Shown here: in pieces, positions 1-7,517 of the stretch
Layout of the letters: every line of letters starts with the position of its first letter
How positions within the stretch are numbered: position 1 is the stretch's first letter
Assembly: GCA_009846005.1 (NCBI GenBank)
Contig: VXYL01000093.1
Location: forward strand, 1-44,581
Source of the DNA: Gammaproteobacteria bacterium
Lineage (GTDB): Bacteria; Pseudomonadota; Gammaproteobacteria; Pseudomonadales; Azotimanducaceae
Direction: 5' to 3'
DNA length: 44,581 nt
The notes under the pieces: generated by a model
Databases searched by the model: none
The model's input: only the letters and a program-made list of their open reading frames with translations
Told to the model about the DNA's origin: nothing
Program-made: the position numbers and the translations under genes

Positions 1-223
1 CTCCGCGCACCGTGCAGCAGATGCAGCCGTTCGACATCTCGAAGATCTCTTCGTCGGCGTCGATGACGAGCGCTTGATCGATGCCGACCTCCCCGAACTC
101 GTTCTCGATCACGGCAATGCGCTTGCCGTGCTCTTCGCTCAAGATCCGGTTGAGCAGGGTCGTCTTGCCGGAACCCAAGAAGCCGGTGAGGATGGAAACG
201 GGTACTTTCGGCGGCATGTTCAT
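1..223 (-). CDS. COG0523 (CobW/YjiA-type) metallochaperone GTPase, N-terminal part
   Basis: This is the 5' end of a leftward gene that runs off the window, with about 74 codons visible. The protein opens with a P-loop (GFLGSGKTT, about residues 14-22), followed by an ENEFGEVGID switch-like segment and the COG0523 metal site SNGCICCTVRG with all three cysteines of the CxCC motif. Family members are G3E GTPases that bind zinc or cobalt and are thought to load or allocate metal under scarcity. The start at 223 is chosen because AGGAG lies six bases upstream of the ATG. The gene sits 62 bp downstream of a second COG0523 gene on the same strand and probably shares its Zur-controlled transcript. 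The family is certain; the metal client is unknown. Confidence 0.9.
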   Translation of the reverse strand, partial: MNMPPKVPVSILTGFLGSGKTTLLNRILSEEHGKRIAVIENEFGEVGIDQALVIDADEEIFEMSNGCICCTVRG

Positions 224-285
224 CTAGTTCTCCTGGCCATGGGATGTCGGCGACCCTGTCGCCGAGACGGATGCGGTGGTTTCGG

Positions 286-1533
286 TCATGGTGACGCTTC
301 GACCATGCGAAGCGCCGGGAACGGGTTCGGGAGCCCGGCCCAGGCCTCGCTGTCGGCGGCGGCGAGGCGTTCGTCGAGCAGGCAGGCGTCCAGGCGAGCG
401 CGCATCGCCGCTTCGGGCACCTGCTGGCCGATGAAGACGAGCTGCTGCACCCGATCGCCGAAACGAGGATGCCAGTCCAGCCGCTGGTCGGGCCGCTGGC
501 CATCGGGGTGCCCCCAGTGTCGGCGAGGCACGGCCGCCCACCACATCCCGGCGGGCTCCACGTTGCTGATGCCGCCGGCTTGAGCCCACTCGTAGGCGAT
601 GCGATGGTCGGCGGCGACCCAGAAGAAGCCCTTCGAGCGGAGCACGCCGCGCCAGTTCTCGTCGTCGTGGAGAAACGCCCACAGCTTCTCGGCGTCGAAG
701 GGTTGCGACGTCCGATAGGTGAAGCTCGAGATCCCGTACGCCTCGGTTTCAGGCGTGTGCTCGCCCTGCATCTCCCGAATCCAGCCGGCGGACCTCGCCG
801 CCTTTTCGTAGTCGAACAGCCCCGTGTCGAGCACGCTCCCGAGCGGAACCCGACCGCGCGTCGCCGGCAGGACCTTCGCACCGGGGTTGAGCGCTTTCAC
901 GATGGCCTCGACCTCGAGAGCCTGGGCGCTGCCGACGAGATCGAGCTTGTTGAGGACAATGACGTCGGCGAACTCGATCTGGTCGATGAGCAGGTCGGTC
1001 ACGGTCCGTTGATCGTCTTCGCCCAGCGACTCGCCGCGGTCCTGGAGCGCTTCGGCGGCGTTGTAGTCGCGCTGGAAGCTCGCCGCATCCACGACAGTGA
1101 CCATCGTGTCGAGACGCGAAACCCGACTCAGACTCACGCCGTTCTCATTCTCGAAGGTGAAGGTCTGGGCAACGGGAATGGGCTCCGAGATCCCTGTGGA
1201 CTCGATAAGCAGGTAGTCGAAGCGTCCCTCCTGCGCGAGCCGTGAAACCTCGGCGAGCAGGTCGTCTCGCAGCGTCCAGCAGATGCAGCCGTTCGACATC
1301 TCGACCAGCTTCTCCTCCGTCCGCGAGAGCTGCGCACCGCCGCGTTCGACGAGCGCCGCGTCGATGTTGACCTCGCTCATGTCGTTGACGATCACCGCGA
1401 CGCGCCGGCCCTCCCGGTTGTTGAGCACCTGGTTGAGGAGCGTGGTTTTTCCCGCTCCGAGGAAGCCCGACAAGACGGTGACGGGAAGTCGCGGCTGGCT
1501 GGCACTCGTCTCTTGGTTCAGGGGCATCGACAT
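286..1533 (-). CDS. ZigA/YciC-like COG0523 zinc chaperone GTPase
   Basis: A 415-residue G3E-family GTPase. Visible parts are the P-loop GFLGAGKTT (about residues 24-32), the segment [10 protein letters not shown], the putative metal motif [12 protein letters not shown], the SGI/EP segment [10 protein letters not shown], the NKLD guanine-specificity motif and a C-terminal CobW_C-like region. Length and motifs fit the ZigA/YciC group of Zur-repressed GTPases. The third residue of the CxCC motif is Trp (codon TGG), while the neighbouring paralogue keeps Cys. Two starts are possible, 1533 and 1527; a GAGG six bases before the 1527 ATG slightly favours the shorter form. A Zur box lies 65 bp upstream, divergent from zur, so zinc starvation should induce it. 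It is followed by a second COG0523 gene. Confidence 0.88.
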   Translation of the reverse strand: MSMPLNQETSASQPRLPVTVLSGFLGAGKTTLLNQVLNNREGRRVAVIVNDMSEVNIDAALVERGGAQLSRTEEKLVEMSNGCICWTLRDDLLAEVSRLAQEGRFDYLLIESTGISEPIPVAQTFTFENENGVSLSRVSRLDTMVTVVDAASFQRDYNAAEALQDRGESLGEDDQRTVTDLLIDQIEFADVIVLNKLDLVGSAQALEVEAIVKALNPGAKVLPATRGRVPLGSVLDTGLFDYEKAARSAGWIREMQGEHTPETEAYGISSFTYRTSQPFDAEKLWAFLHDDENWRGVLRSKGFFWVAADHRIAYEWAQAGGISNVEPAGMWWAAVPRRHWGHPDGQRPDQRLDWHPRFGDRVQQLVFIGQQVPEAAMRARLDACLLDERLAAADSEAWAGLPNPFPALRMVEASP

Positions 1534-1582
1534 CCTCGGCTGGCTCGTGCGGGGGTTTGCGGCTTCCAAGGAACGCTTGGCT

Positions 1583-1610
1583 TTGCCATCCGCTATAGAA
1601 ATGTTATAAC
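1583..1610 (+). promoter_or_regulatory. Candidate sigma-70 promoter of zur
   Basis: TTGCCA (1583-1588) and TATAAC (1605-1610) are separated by 16 bp and face zur. The -10 element lies inside the Zur box, which fits repression by promoter occlusion. Found by eye; the transcription start is inferred. Confidence 0.4.
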
Positions 1611-1621
1611 GTAACAATATC
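1598..1621. promoter_or_regulatory. Zur box between zur and the COG0523 operon
   Basis: The 24-bp site begins GAAATGTTATA and contains the dyad TGTTA-N5-TAACA (core GTTATAACGTAAC). From memory, this closely matches the proteobacterial Zur consensus, whose half-site is GAAATGTTATA. It lies immediately upstream of zur and 65 bp upstream of the divergent GTPase gene, so a single site can control both directions. The assignment is supported by its neighbours, all of which are zinc-limitation genes. Confidence 0.85.
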
Positions 1622-1623
1622 CA

Positions 1624-2151
1624 ATGGCAATCGAGATCCATGCCATGGAGCTCCGACGGACCCAACCTCAGCCTTGCACCGATCCCAACTGCCGCGGGCA
1701 GCATGCGCCGGCTGAACGGGTTGCGTTGGCGGTTTCCCTTTGCGCCGCGCGCGGAAACAAGCTAACGCCGGTCAGGCGGGACGTTCTGGAGTTGCTCTGG
1801 GAGAGCGGCCGACCGACGGGCGCCTACGCGTTGATCGAAGCGCTGGAGCAGAGGTACTCCCGACCGATCGCACCGCCCACCGTCTACCGGGCGCTCGAGT
1901 TCCTGATGTCGGAGCGGCTCGTCTCGAAGATCGAAAGCCGGAACGCGTACGTCCCCCGTGCGCATCCGGAGCGGCAGCATGACTGTCTCTTCTTCATCTG
2001 CAGCATCTGCGGCGCATCGACCGAGTTGGAGGACCTGCGGGTCGTGGACGTACTCGCCGAGGATGCCGCGACCCTGGGGTACCGCGTGACCCGACGTGTG
2101 ATCGAGGTGGAGGGTGCCTGCCCGGATTGCATCCCGGCCGGCACGGTCTGA
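1624..2151 (+). CDS. zur: Zur, Fur-family zinc uptake repressor
   Basis: A Fur-superfamily repressor of up to 175 residues. The N-terminal winged helix reads [20 protein letters not shown] followed by [12 protein letters not shown], typical of the DNA-recognition region. The C-terminal dimerisation domain has the HDC segment, CSICG and the final CPDC, the two CxxC pairs that hold structural zinc. The ATG at 1624 lies two bases after the Zur box. An in-frame ATG at 1645 (168 residues), preceded by a weak GAG, would leave a leader and may be the true start. With zinc bound the protein is expected to repress its own gene, the divergent COG0523 genes and the downstream znu genes. Context makes Zur much more likely than Fur or PerR. 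Confidence 0.9.
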   Translation: MAIEIHAMELRRTQPQPCTDPNCRGQHAPAERVALAVSLCAARGNKLTPVRRDVLELLWESGRPTGAYALIEALEQRYSRPIAPPTVYRALEFLMSERLVSKIESRNAYVPRAHPERQHDCLFFICSICGASTELEDLRVVDVLAEDAATLGYRVTRRVIEVEGACPDCIPAGTV

Positions 2152-2253
2152 ACATGCGCGCCGCCCATGCCCGGTCGCTTGCCCCGCGTACGGCGTCGCG
2201 TGCTTGCCGCACGGCACCGACTCGGCGGCACTCGATGCTGGACTTCCCGACTC

Positions 2254-2415
2254 ATGCGTAGGCTGATCCGGATCGATGGCAACGCCGAAGGGACTCCTTT
2301 CAGGCGCACGGTCTCGCCGCTAGGCGGCGGCATGCTCGCCCAGTTTCTTTGGGCCCTTCCCCTGGCGGTTCTCCTGTGGGTTGCCGCGGCCTGGGCGATG
2401 GGGTGGCTGCCGTGA
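2254..2415 (+). CDS. Small membrane protein translationally coupled to znuC
   Basis: A reading frame of 53 codons from the ATG at 2254, or 27 codons from the ATG at 2332, which has a weak AGGCGG upstream. The last part, from FLWALPLAVLLWVAAAWAMG, is one hydrophobic transmembrane segment. Its TGA (2413-2415) overlaps the GTG start of znuC (2412-2414) as GTGA, a classic coupling arrangement and the main reason to believe it is translated. No family was recognised. It could be a small accessory subunit of the zinc transporter or a leader that sets znuC expression. The start is uncertain. Confidence 0.5.
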   Translation: MRRLIRIDGNAEGTPFRRTVSPLGGGMLAQFLWALPLAVLLWVAAAWAMGWLP

Positions 2416-3155
2416 CCGCCGTCTTCTCCCTCAGCGACGTCACCCTGGGATACGACCGCCATCCCGCCGTGCATCACCTGACCGGCAGCTTCGCAACCGG
2501 TTCGTTGACGGCCGTGGTCGGTCCCAATGGATCCGGCAAGAGCACCTTGCTCAAGGGACTGATCGGGCGCCTGGCACCTCTCGATGGCCGTTTGGAGCGC
2601 AACGGCCTGCGCCAGAGCGACATCGCCTATCTACCCCAGCAGGCCGAGATCGATCGCAGTTTCCCGATTTCGGTGATGGACACGGTGTTGCTGGGTCACT
2701 GGCGAACGATCGGTCTGTTCCGCCCGGTCACGCGTGCCCAACGGCGGCAAGCCGAGGAAGCGCTACTGGCTGTCGGCCTCGATGGCTTCGGTCGACGCCC
2801 GATCGCCTCCCTGTCGGCGGGGCAGTTTCAGCGGGTTCTGTTTGCCCGCATGTTGTTGCAGAACTGCCCTGTCATTTTGCTCGACGAACCCTTCACTGCA
2901 ATCGACGCAAAAACGTCGGCCGACCTTCTGAGGGTGGTCGTGGGGTGGCATGGCGAAGGACGGACGGTTGTCGCCGTGCTGCACGACCTCGACCAGGTCC
3001 GAGAGAATTTCCCCGACACCTTGGTGATGGCCCGGGCGCCCGTTGCCTGGGGGGCGACTGGCGAGGTGCTGCGGGCAGAACATCTCTTCCGGGCGCGACA
3101 GATGGCGGAGCAGTGGGATGACCGTGCCCCGGTCTGCCGGCGAGGCAGCCGCTGA
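2412..3155 (+). CDS. znuC: ZnuC, zinc ABC transporter ATPase
   Basis: A 247-residue ABC ATPase. Walker A is GPNGSGKST (about residues 37-45), the ABC signature is LSAGQFQR (about 134) and Walker B with the catalytic Glu is VILLDEPF (about 155). The PQQAEIDRSFP region matches the Q-loop. It powers zinc import through the permease encoded next to it. The GTG start at 2412 overlaps the stop of the upstream small ORF; an upstream ATG in this frame (2349) would add a non-conserved tail. Its stop TGA directly abuts the ATG of znuB, so the two are co-transcribed. A manganese or iron importer of the same family is possible by sequence alone, but the Zur context points to zinc. Confidence 0.9.
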   Translation: MTAVFSLSDVTLGYDRHPAVHHLTGSFATGSLTAVVGPNGSGKSTLLKGLIGRLAPLDGRLERNGLRQSDIAYLPQQAEIDRSFPISVMDTVLLGHWRTIGLFRPVTRAQRRQAEEALLAVGLDGFGRRPIASLSAGQFQRVLFARMLLQNCPVILLDEPFTAIDAKTSADLLRVVVGWHGEGRTVVAVLHDLDQVRENFPDTLVMARAPVAWGATGEVLRAEHLFRARQMAEQWDDRAPVCRRGSR

Positions 3156-4028
3156 ATGGACGTCCATGCCGCGCTGATCCAGCCTTTTGTCGAATTCGAG
3201 TTCATGCGCAGGGCCTTGGTGGCGTGCCTCGCGCTGAGCGTCGGCTGCGGCCCTGTGGGTGTGCTTCTTGTCCTGCGCCGCATGAGCCTCGTCGGCGATG
3301 CCCTGAGCCATGCCGTGCTGCCGGGCGCGGCCATTGGTTTCATGATCGCCGGGCTCTCGCTCGTGGTCATGAGCCTCGGCGGCCTCGTCGCGGGCCTCGT
3401 CGTGGCGATCTTGTCCGGTCTCGTCGCGCGCGTGACGCCGCAACGCGAAGATGCGAGCTTTGCCGCCTTCTATCTGATTTCGCTGGCGCTTGGGGTGCTC
3501 ATCGTCGCCACGCACGGCAGCAACGTCGACCTCATGCACGTCCTTTTCGGAACCATTCTCGCCGTCGACGATGCGTCGCTGCTGCTCGTTGTCTCGATTG
3601 CGACGCTGACTCTCTTCACGCTTGCCGTCGTCGGTCGCGCCCTGATCGTCGAATGCTTCGACCCCGGCTTCCTGCGCGCCGTGGGCGGCCCCGGCGCGGT
3701 CGTTCACTTCGTGTTTCTGACGCTGGTCGTCCTGAACCTTGTCGCGGGGTTCCATGCGCTCGGTACGCTGATGGCGGTCGGCTTGATGATGCTCCCGGCC
3801 GCGGTCGCGAGGTTCTGGGCAGACGAGGTTGCGACGCTCGCGGCCACGAGCAGCGCTGTCGCGTTCGCTTCCGGGTATGCGGGATTGCTTCTCTCCTACC
3901 ACGCCGACCTGCCGTCCGGACCGGCCATCATCCTGGTCGCCGGCGGCGTCTACATCGTCTCCGTCGTCGCTGGTCCGCGCGGCAGCTTGTGGGCCAAGTT
4001 CATGCCGCGCCGGCATCTCGAAGCTTGA
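3156..4028 (+). CDS. znuB: ZnuB, zinc ABC transporter permease (ABC-3 family)
   Basis: A 290-residue inner-membrane permease. Hydrophobic segments fill most of the protein (roughly eight spans can be counted). The early LRRMSLVGDALSHAVLPG is the hallmark of the ABC-3 metal permeases, and ALGTLMAVGLMMLPAA is the conserved later segment. It forms the zinc channel and couples to ZnuC. The ATG follows the znuC stop with no gap, and znuA starts 24 bp after its end, giving the order C-B-A. Its Zur regulation is inferred from the operon rather than from a separate operator. Confidence 0.9.
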   Translation: MDVHAALIQPFVEFEFMRRALVACLALSVGCGPVGVLLVLRRMSLVGDALSHAVLPGAAIGFMIAGLSLVVMSLGGLVAGLVVAILSGLVARVTPQREDASFAAFYLISLALGVLIVATHGSNVDLMHVLFGTILAVDDASLLLVVSIATLTLFTLAVVGRALIVECFDPGFLRAVGGPGAVVHFVFLTLVVLNLVAGFHALGTLMAVGLMMLPAAVARFWADEVATLAATSSAVAFASGYAGLLLSYHADLPSGPAIILVAGGVYIVSVVAGPRGSLWAKFMPRRHLEA

Positions 4029-4052
4029 ACGGCAGCCGAGGAGAGACAATCC

Positions 4053-4943
4053 ATGCATCGTCTTTCGCGCCGCTCGTGTCTTGCCGCGTTTGCCACGCTC
4101 GTCGTGGCCACGACGTCTCGACCCCGGGCCGCCGGCAAGCTCAAGGTCGTTACCACCTTCACCATTCTGGAAGACATGGTGAGGAATGTCGGCGGCGAGC
4201 ACGTCGCGCTCACCACGCTGGTCGGCCCGGACGGTGATGCCCACGTCTACGAACCGACCCCGGCCGACGCACGCACGCTGGCCCGGGCGGACCTCGTTGT
4301 CGTCAACGGCCTCGGCTTCGAAGGCTGGATCGACCGGCTGGTCAGGGTGTCGGGCTACCGGGGGCCGGTCGTCGTGGCCAGCGAGGGAGTCGCTGCGCTG
4401 ACCGTCAACGAAGACCAACCGGACCCCCACGCCTGGCAGGATCTCGCCAACGGACGTCTCGATGTCGCCAATATCGTCCGCGCACTGGCCGCAGCGGATC
4501 CGGCTAACGCGGACGACTACCGTCGTCGCGCTAGAGCCTACGATCGCGAACTGGCGGCGCTGGATCGGGAAGTCAAGAGCCGGCTCGACGCCTTCCCCAG
4601 GGACCGGCGCAAGGTGATCACGTCGCACGACGCGTTCCGGTACTTCGGCCGCGCCTACGGCATCGACTTTCATGCCCCGGTTGGTCTCAGCACCGAAAGC
4701 GCGCCGTCGGCAGGCCAAGTGGCCGCCCTCATTCGCCAGATGCGGGACGAGGGCATCCACGCGGTGTTCGTCGAGAACATCACGGACCCGCGTCTGGTGG
4801 GGCAACTCGCACGGGAGGCCGGTGCCGTCATCGGCGGCCGGCTCTACTCCGACTCGTTGTCCGGTCCCACCGGCCCGGCACCGACCTATCTCGACATGTT
4901 TCGCCACAACGTTGGCGAAATCGCCAAGGCCGTCGCCCAATGA
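4053..4943 (+). CDS. znuA: ZnuA, periplasmic zinc-binding protein
   Basis: A 296-residue cluster A-I metal-binding protein. The N-terminus has a basic stretch with a twin arginine (LSRRSCLAAFATLVV), then a hydrophobic core, so Sec or possibly Tat export. The three metal-binding His are visible in DAHVYEPTPAD (His64), DPHAW (His126) and TSHDAF (His192), with an acidic residue likely in the YSDSLS region. The His/Asp-rich loop of E. coli-type ZnuA is absent, so it is a short-loop form. A GAGGAGAG lies a few bases upstream of the ATG at 4053. It delivers zinc to ZnuB. A manganese-specific homologue is the alternative, made unlikely by the Zur locus. Confidence 0.9.
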   Translation: MHRLSRRSCLAAFATLVVATTSRPRAAGKLKVVTTFTILEDMVRNVGGEHVALTTLVGPDGDAHVYEPTPADARTLARADLVVVNGLGFEGWIDRLVRVSGYRGPVVVASEGVAALTVNEDQPDPHAWQDLANGRLDVANIVRALAAADPANADDYRRRARAYDRELAALDREVKSRLDAFPRDRRKVITSHDAFRYFGRAYGIDFHAPVGLSTESAPSAGQVAALIRQMRDEGIHAVFVENITDPRLVGQLAREAGAVIGGRLYSDSLSGPTGPAPTYLDMFRHNVGEIAKAVAQ

Positions 4944-4970
4944 CTAGCGAGGCTCTGCCTCAGACCGACG

Positions 4971-5063
4971 AGGCATGTCGTAGGGGACGGGCTTGTCCCG
5001 TCCCGCAGCAAGGACCAAGGCGCCCGATTGCGGGCGAGGACAAGCCTCGCCCCTACGATGCCT
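4971..5063. repeat. Paired palindromic repeat (REP-like) after znuA
   Basis: Two related units face each other: 4971-5006 (containing GTAGGGGACGGGCTTGTCCC) and 5030-5063 (containing GAGGACAAGCCTCGCCCCTA). One is nearly the reverse complement of the other, including the outer AGGCAT/ATGCCT. Each unit also holds its own short stem (GACGGG/CCCGTC and GCGAGG/CCTCGC). The whole could fold as one long hairpin and might end the znu transcript or stabilise it. It resembles dispersed intergenic REP-type repeats of high-GC genomes. No transposase is nearby. Confidence 0.75.
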
Positions 5064-5195
5064 TCGCAAATCTAAAGGGCGATCAAGGACGTGCCGGCCA
5101 AGCGGATGAGATCAGGTTTCGGCTCGTGTTCTGCCCGCACCCCCAGCTACCGTAGTGCCCTCCCCAATGGACCCTGAAACGAAGGAAACGCCCGC

Positions 5196-5867
5196 ATGTT
5201 GCATTGCCTGTTGAGCGATCGGATCGGTGACTTCGCCGCCATCTACGACGAAGACGTCGAACTCGTCAGCGTCTCCCGCCCTGCTTCGGTTTCCCTCGAC
5301 GCGCTCGCCGAACATCTGTTCGCGTCGCGGCAGGACGTACGGATCGAATGGGAGCAGGCTGCACGCGATGCCAACGCGCCACTAGCCGCTCTCTCCGTGT
5401 CCATCGACGCCGAAGGGCTTGCCGCGCTCGGCGAGGAGATCGCGCTCGCCAGCGACATGCTCAGCGAGCTGGTGGGCTGCGAGCGAGTCGGAATCCGGGT
5501 GACCACGTTGCGACGCCCCATGTGCCCCCGCTTTCACGTGGACCACATACCGTGCCGCATGCTGGTCACCATCGGCGGACCCGGTACCGAGTGGATCGCG
5601 AGCGGTGACGTTGACCAAGCGATTGTGGCCGATCGCGACACGGCCGCGCCGCCTATCCGGCGCGGTGGCGGCATCAGGCGCCTCGCCACGCGGAACTGGT
5701 CGCTGCTCAAGGGCGGCACCTGGGACGGCCGGTTCGGCGGCGTAGTACATCGATCTCCCCACGAGACGGTTGGGCGATTGCTTCTGTCGTTCGATCCGAT
5801 CTTTACGGACCCGGGCGGCGAGCCCCGCCGAGAGGACACCATCGTGCCGCCAGACCCGAAGCCGTAG
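5196..5867 (+). CDS. DUF1826 family protein, zinc-regulon associate
   Basis: A 223-residue protein recognised by the DUF1826 core CPRFHVDHIPCRMLVTIGGP followed by GTEW, and by a later VHRSPH. The arrangement of conserved His, Asp and Cys (HVDH, CR, HRSPH) suggests a metal-binding fold, but no activity is known to me. DUF1826 genes recur beside COG0523 and Zur genes in proteobacteria, and this one follows znuA after a repeat. The start at 5196 has GAAGGA upstream. No second Zur box was seen in the 130 bp before it, so its regulation is unclear; it may depend on read-through past the palindrome. Confidence 0.8.
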   Translation: MLHCLLSDRIGDFAAIYDEDVELVSVSRPASVSLDALAEHLFASRQDVRIEWEQAARDANAPLAALSVSIDAEGLAALGEEIALASDMLSELVGCERVGIRVTTLRRPMCPRFHVDHIPCRMLVTIGGPGTEWIASGDVDQAIVADRDTAAPPIRRGGGIRRLATRNWSLLKGGTWDGRFGGVVHRSPHETVGRLLLSFDPIFTDPGGEPRREDTIVPPDPKP

Positions 5868-5887
5868 CGCAAGGTTGCCTGCGGGCG

Positions 5888-5904
5888 TTGACCAACAACC
5901 GCCA
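5888..5904 (+). repeat. 17-bp direct repeat, copy 1 (copy 2 at 11251-11267)
   Basis: TTGACCAACAACCGCCA occurs identically here, between DUF1826 and the sulfatase, and at 11251-11267. The second copy lies in a remnant that encodes WRLLV on the minus strand. The two copies bracket the sulfatase/hydrolase/hicBA/abiE segment. A shortened form (GACCAACAAC) also occurs at 13424-13433 and 15776-15785. Whether this marks past recombination or chance is undecided. Confidence 0.4.
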
Positions 5905-5934
5905 TAGCGCCTGCGATGATGAGGACAGGCGGAG

Positions 5935-7407
5935 CTAGCGACCGGGACCTCTCTTCGGGCGCAAGTCCAGCCTCTCGTAGTCCGACAGGGCGAAGTCGCC
6001 GGTCGACCTCATGAACTCGCCGAGCTGCAGGGCATAGTCCTGAATCACTTCCCTCATCTGGGGGTCGTGGATTCGATTGTCGAGGGCATCCGGATCCCGC
6101 TCATAGTCATAGAACTCGAGCGGGACGCGGTACTGAAAGTGCTTCACGCGCGCTGCCACGGCCGGATCGGACTCGGCCGCGCTAACCATCGCGTTCCAGG
6201 TGAGCCCTTTCGTCGACTCGTTGCTGAATGCCGTCTTGCCATCGCTCCAGGCATTCCAGATCAGCCCGAAGCGTTTTCCCTGGATCGATCGCATGGTATG
6301 GGAAGCTCCCGTGATGAGCGTGTTGATCTGGGTATAGACGAACTCACGACCATCCTGCTTTTCGCCTTCCAACACCGGCAGAAAGGATCGCCCGTCCATG
6401 CCCTGCATGGCATCGATGCCGACGACATCGAGTAGGGTCGGCGCAAGGTCGACGCCGGCAACGAGATGTTCGGTTTCGTGAACGCCCGGCTTGATTACAC
6501 CCGGCCAACGAACAATCCACGGCGTCAGCGTCGAATGGCGCCAGACATTGGTCTTCGCAAACGGCATCGAAATGCCATGGTCCGACTTGAGCATCACCAA
6601 CGTGTTGTCGGCAAACCCGGCGGCTTCCAACTCGTCGAGCACTCGGCCGACAACATCGTCCGCTCGCCGCACAGAGGAGTAGTACCTCGCGATCTCTTCT
6701 CGGATCTCCGGCAGATCCGGCAGGAAACCCGGCACGACGACTTCTTCCGGCTGATAGATTCGAGACGGCGCGGGGAACTCGGCACCGTACCAGGCTGTCT
6801 TGTCGTTCGTCGCAGGGGCGACTTCGAAAACCTTTCGCTCCCCCGCAGGCGTTCGCGTATCGAACGGTCGATGCGGATCGTCCGTATTGACCATGAGGAA
6901 GAACGGTCGATCCGAGCGCCTGGCATTGCGCAGAAACTCCGCGACAAATTTCCCGTACAGATCCGCGCTTCTCCCGTAAAGCATCTCTTCGCGTTGGCGA
7001 CGGTACTCAAAGGCGTTCTTTCGCGACGGCACGACGTGATCAGTCTTGCCGAGGATCCCGGTGTAGAAACCGTTCCGCCTCAGCGTCTCCGGCAACGTGG
7101 GTACGCTGGCTCGAATCTCGTCGAAGCCCAGCGCGCCGCTGTTGTGCGGATAGCGGCCGGTCATCCAGACCGCCCGCGTCGGCTGGCAAATCGCTACCGT
7201 AACGTGCGCGTGCTCGAACCGCAGTCCCTCAGCCGCAAGCCGGTCGATGTTGGGCGTCGTTTCCGGAACCTTCGAACCGTACACGCCTACCGAATCCCGA
7301 TTCATGTCGTCCACGGTGATGAAGAGAACATTCAGGTGATCGGCAGCCAGACACGTCGAACCGGGGACCGCAACGCAGAGCCACCACGAGATCCATCGAC
7401 TCTTCAT
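5935..7407 (-). CDS. Formylglycine-dependent sulfatase, exported
   Basis: A 490-residue alkaline-phosphatase-superfamily sulfatase. After a signal-peptide-like N-terminus (MKSRWISWWLCVAVPG, cleavage likely near LAA), it shows the metal-binding FITVDD (Asp33-Asp34), the active-site motif CQPTRA with Cys74 (C-x-P-x-R, converted to formylglycine) and MTGRYPHN just after. NTDDPHRPFD and KSDHGIS are further metal/sulfate-binding segments. It should hydrolyse a sulfate ester outside the cytoplasm; the substrate cannot be read from sequence. The start at 7407 was chosen because it begins the signal peptide; 18 upstream in-frame codons look non-coding. It is divergent from a serine hydrolase. Confidence 0.88.
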   Translation of the reverse strand: MKSRWISWWLCVAVPGSTCLAADHLNVLFITVDDMNRDSVGVYGSKVPETTPNIDRLAAEGLRFEHAHVTVAICQPTRAVWMTGRYPHNSGALGFDEIRASVPTLPETLRRNGFYTGILGKTDHVVPSRKNAFEYRRQREEMLYGRSADLYGKFVAEFLRNARRSDRPFFLMVNTDDPHRPFDTRTPAGERKVFEVAPATNDKTAWYGAEFPAPSRIYQPEEVVVPGFLPDLPEIREEIARYYSSVRRADDVVGRVLDELEAAGFADNTLVMLKSDHGISMPFAKTNVWRHSTLTPWIVRWPGVIKPGVHETEHLVAGVDLAPTLLDVVGIDAMQGMDGRSFLPVLEGEKQDGREFVYTQINTLITGASHTMRSIQGKRFGLIWNAWSDGKTAFSNESTKGLTWNAMVSAAESDPAVAARVKHFQYRVPLEFYDYERDPDALDNRIHDPQMREVIQDYALQLGEFMRSTGDFALSDYERLDLRPKRGPGR

Positions 7408-7517
7408 GTTGCCTGCTTCGTTGCCACTCTCTGGAACCAATACCCTAGCCTCATGCTGCAACCGAACAAAGCCATAGAGTGCTAAGTTGCGGTTCTCTTG
7501 GGGCGAGGCACTGCGGT

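Noticed and set aside
2763-4940. 725-codon open frame on the minus strand across znuC, znuB and znuA
   Set aside because: It is entirely antisense to three well-supported zinc transporter genes, is rich in Arg/Asp/Gly/His and has no recognisable domain; long antisense frames are common in high-GC DNA.
4940-5155. Short plus-strand ORF starting at the znuA stop
   Set aside because: It translates the palindromic repeat (RGRACPV..., EDKPRPY), a typical artefact of REP-like elements.
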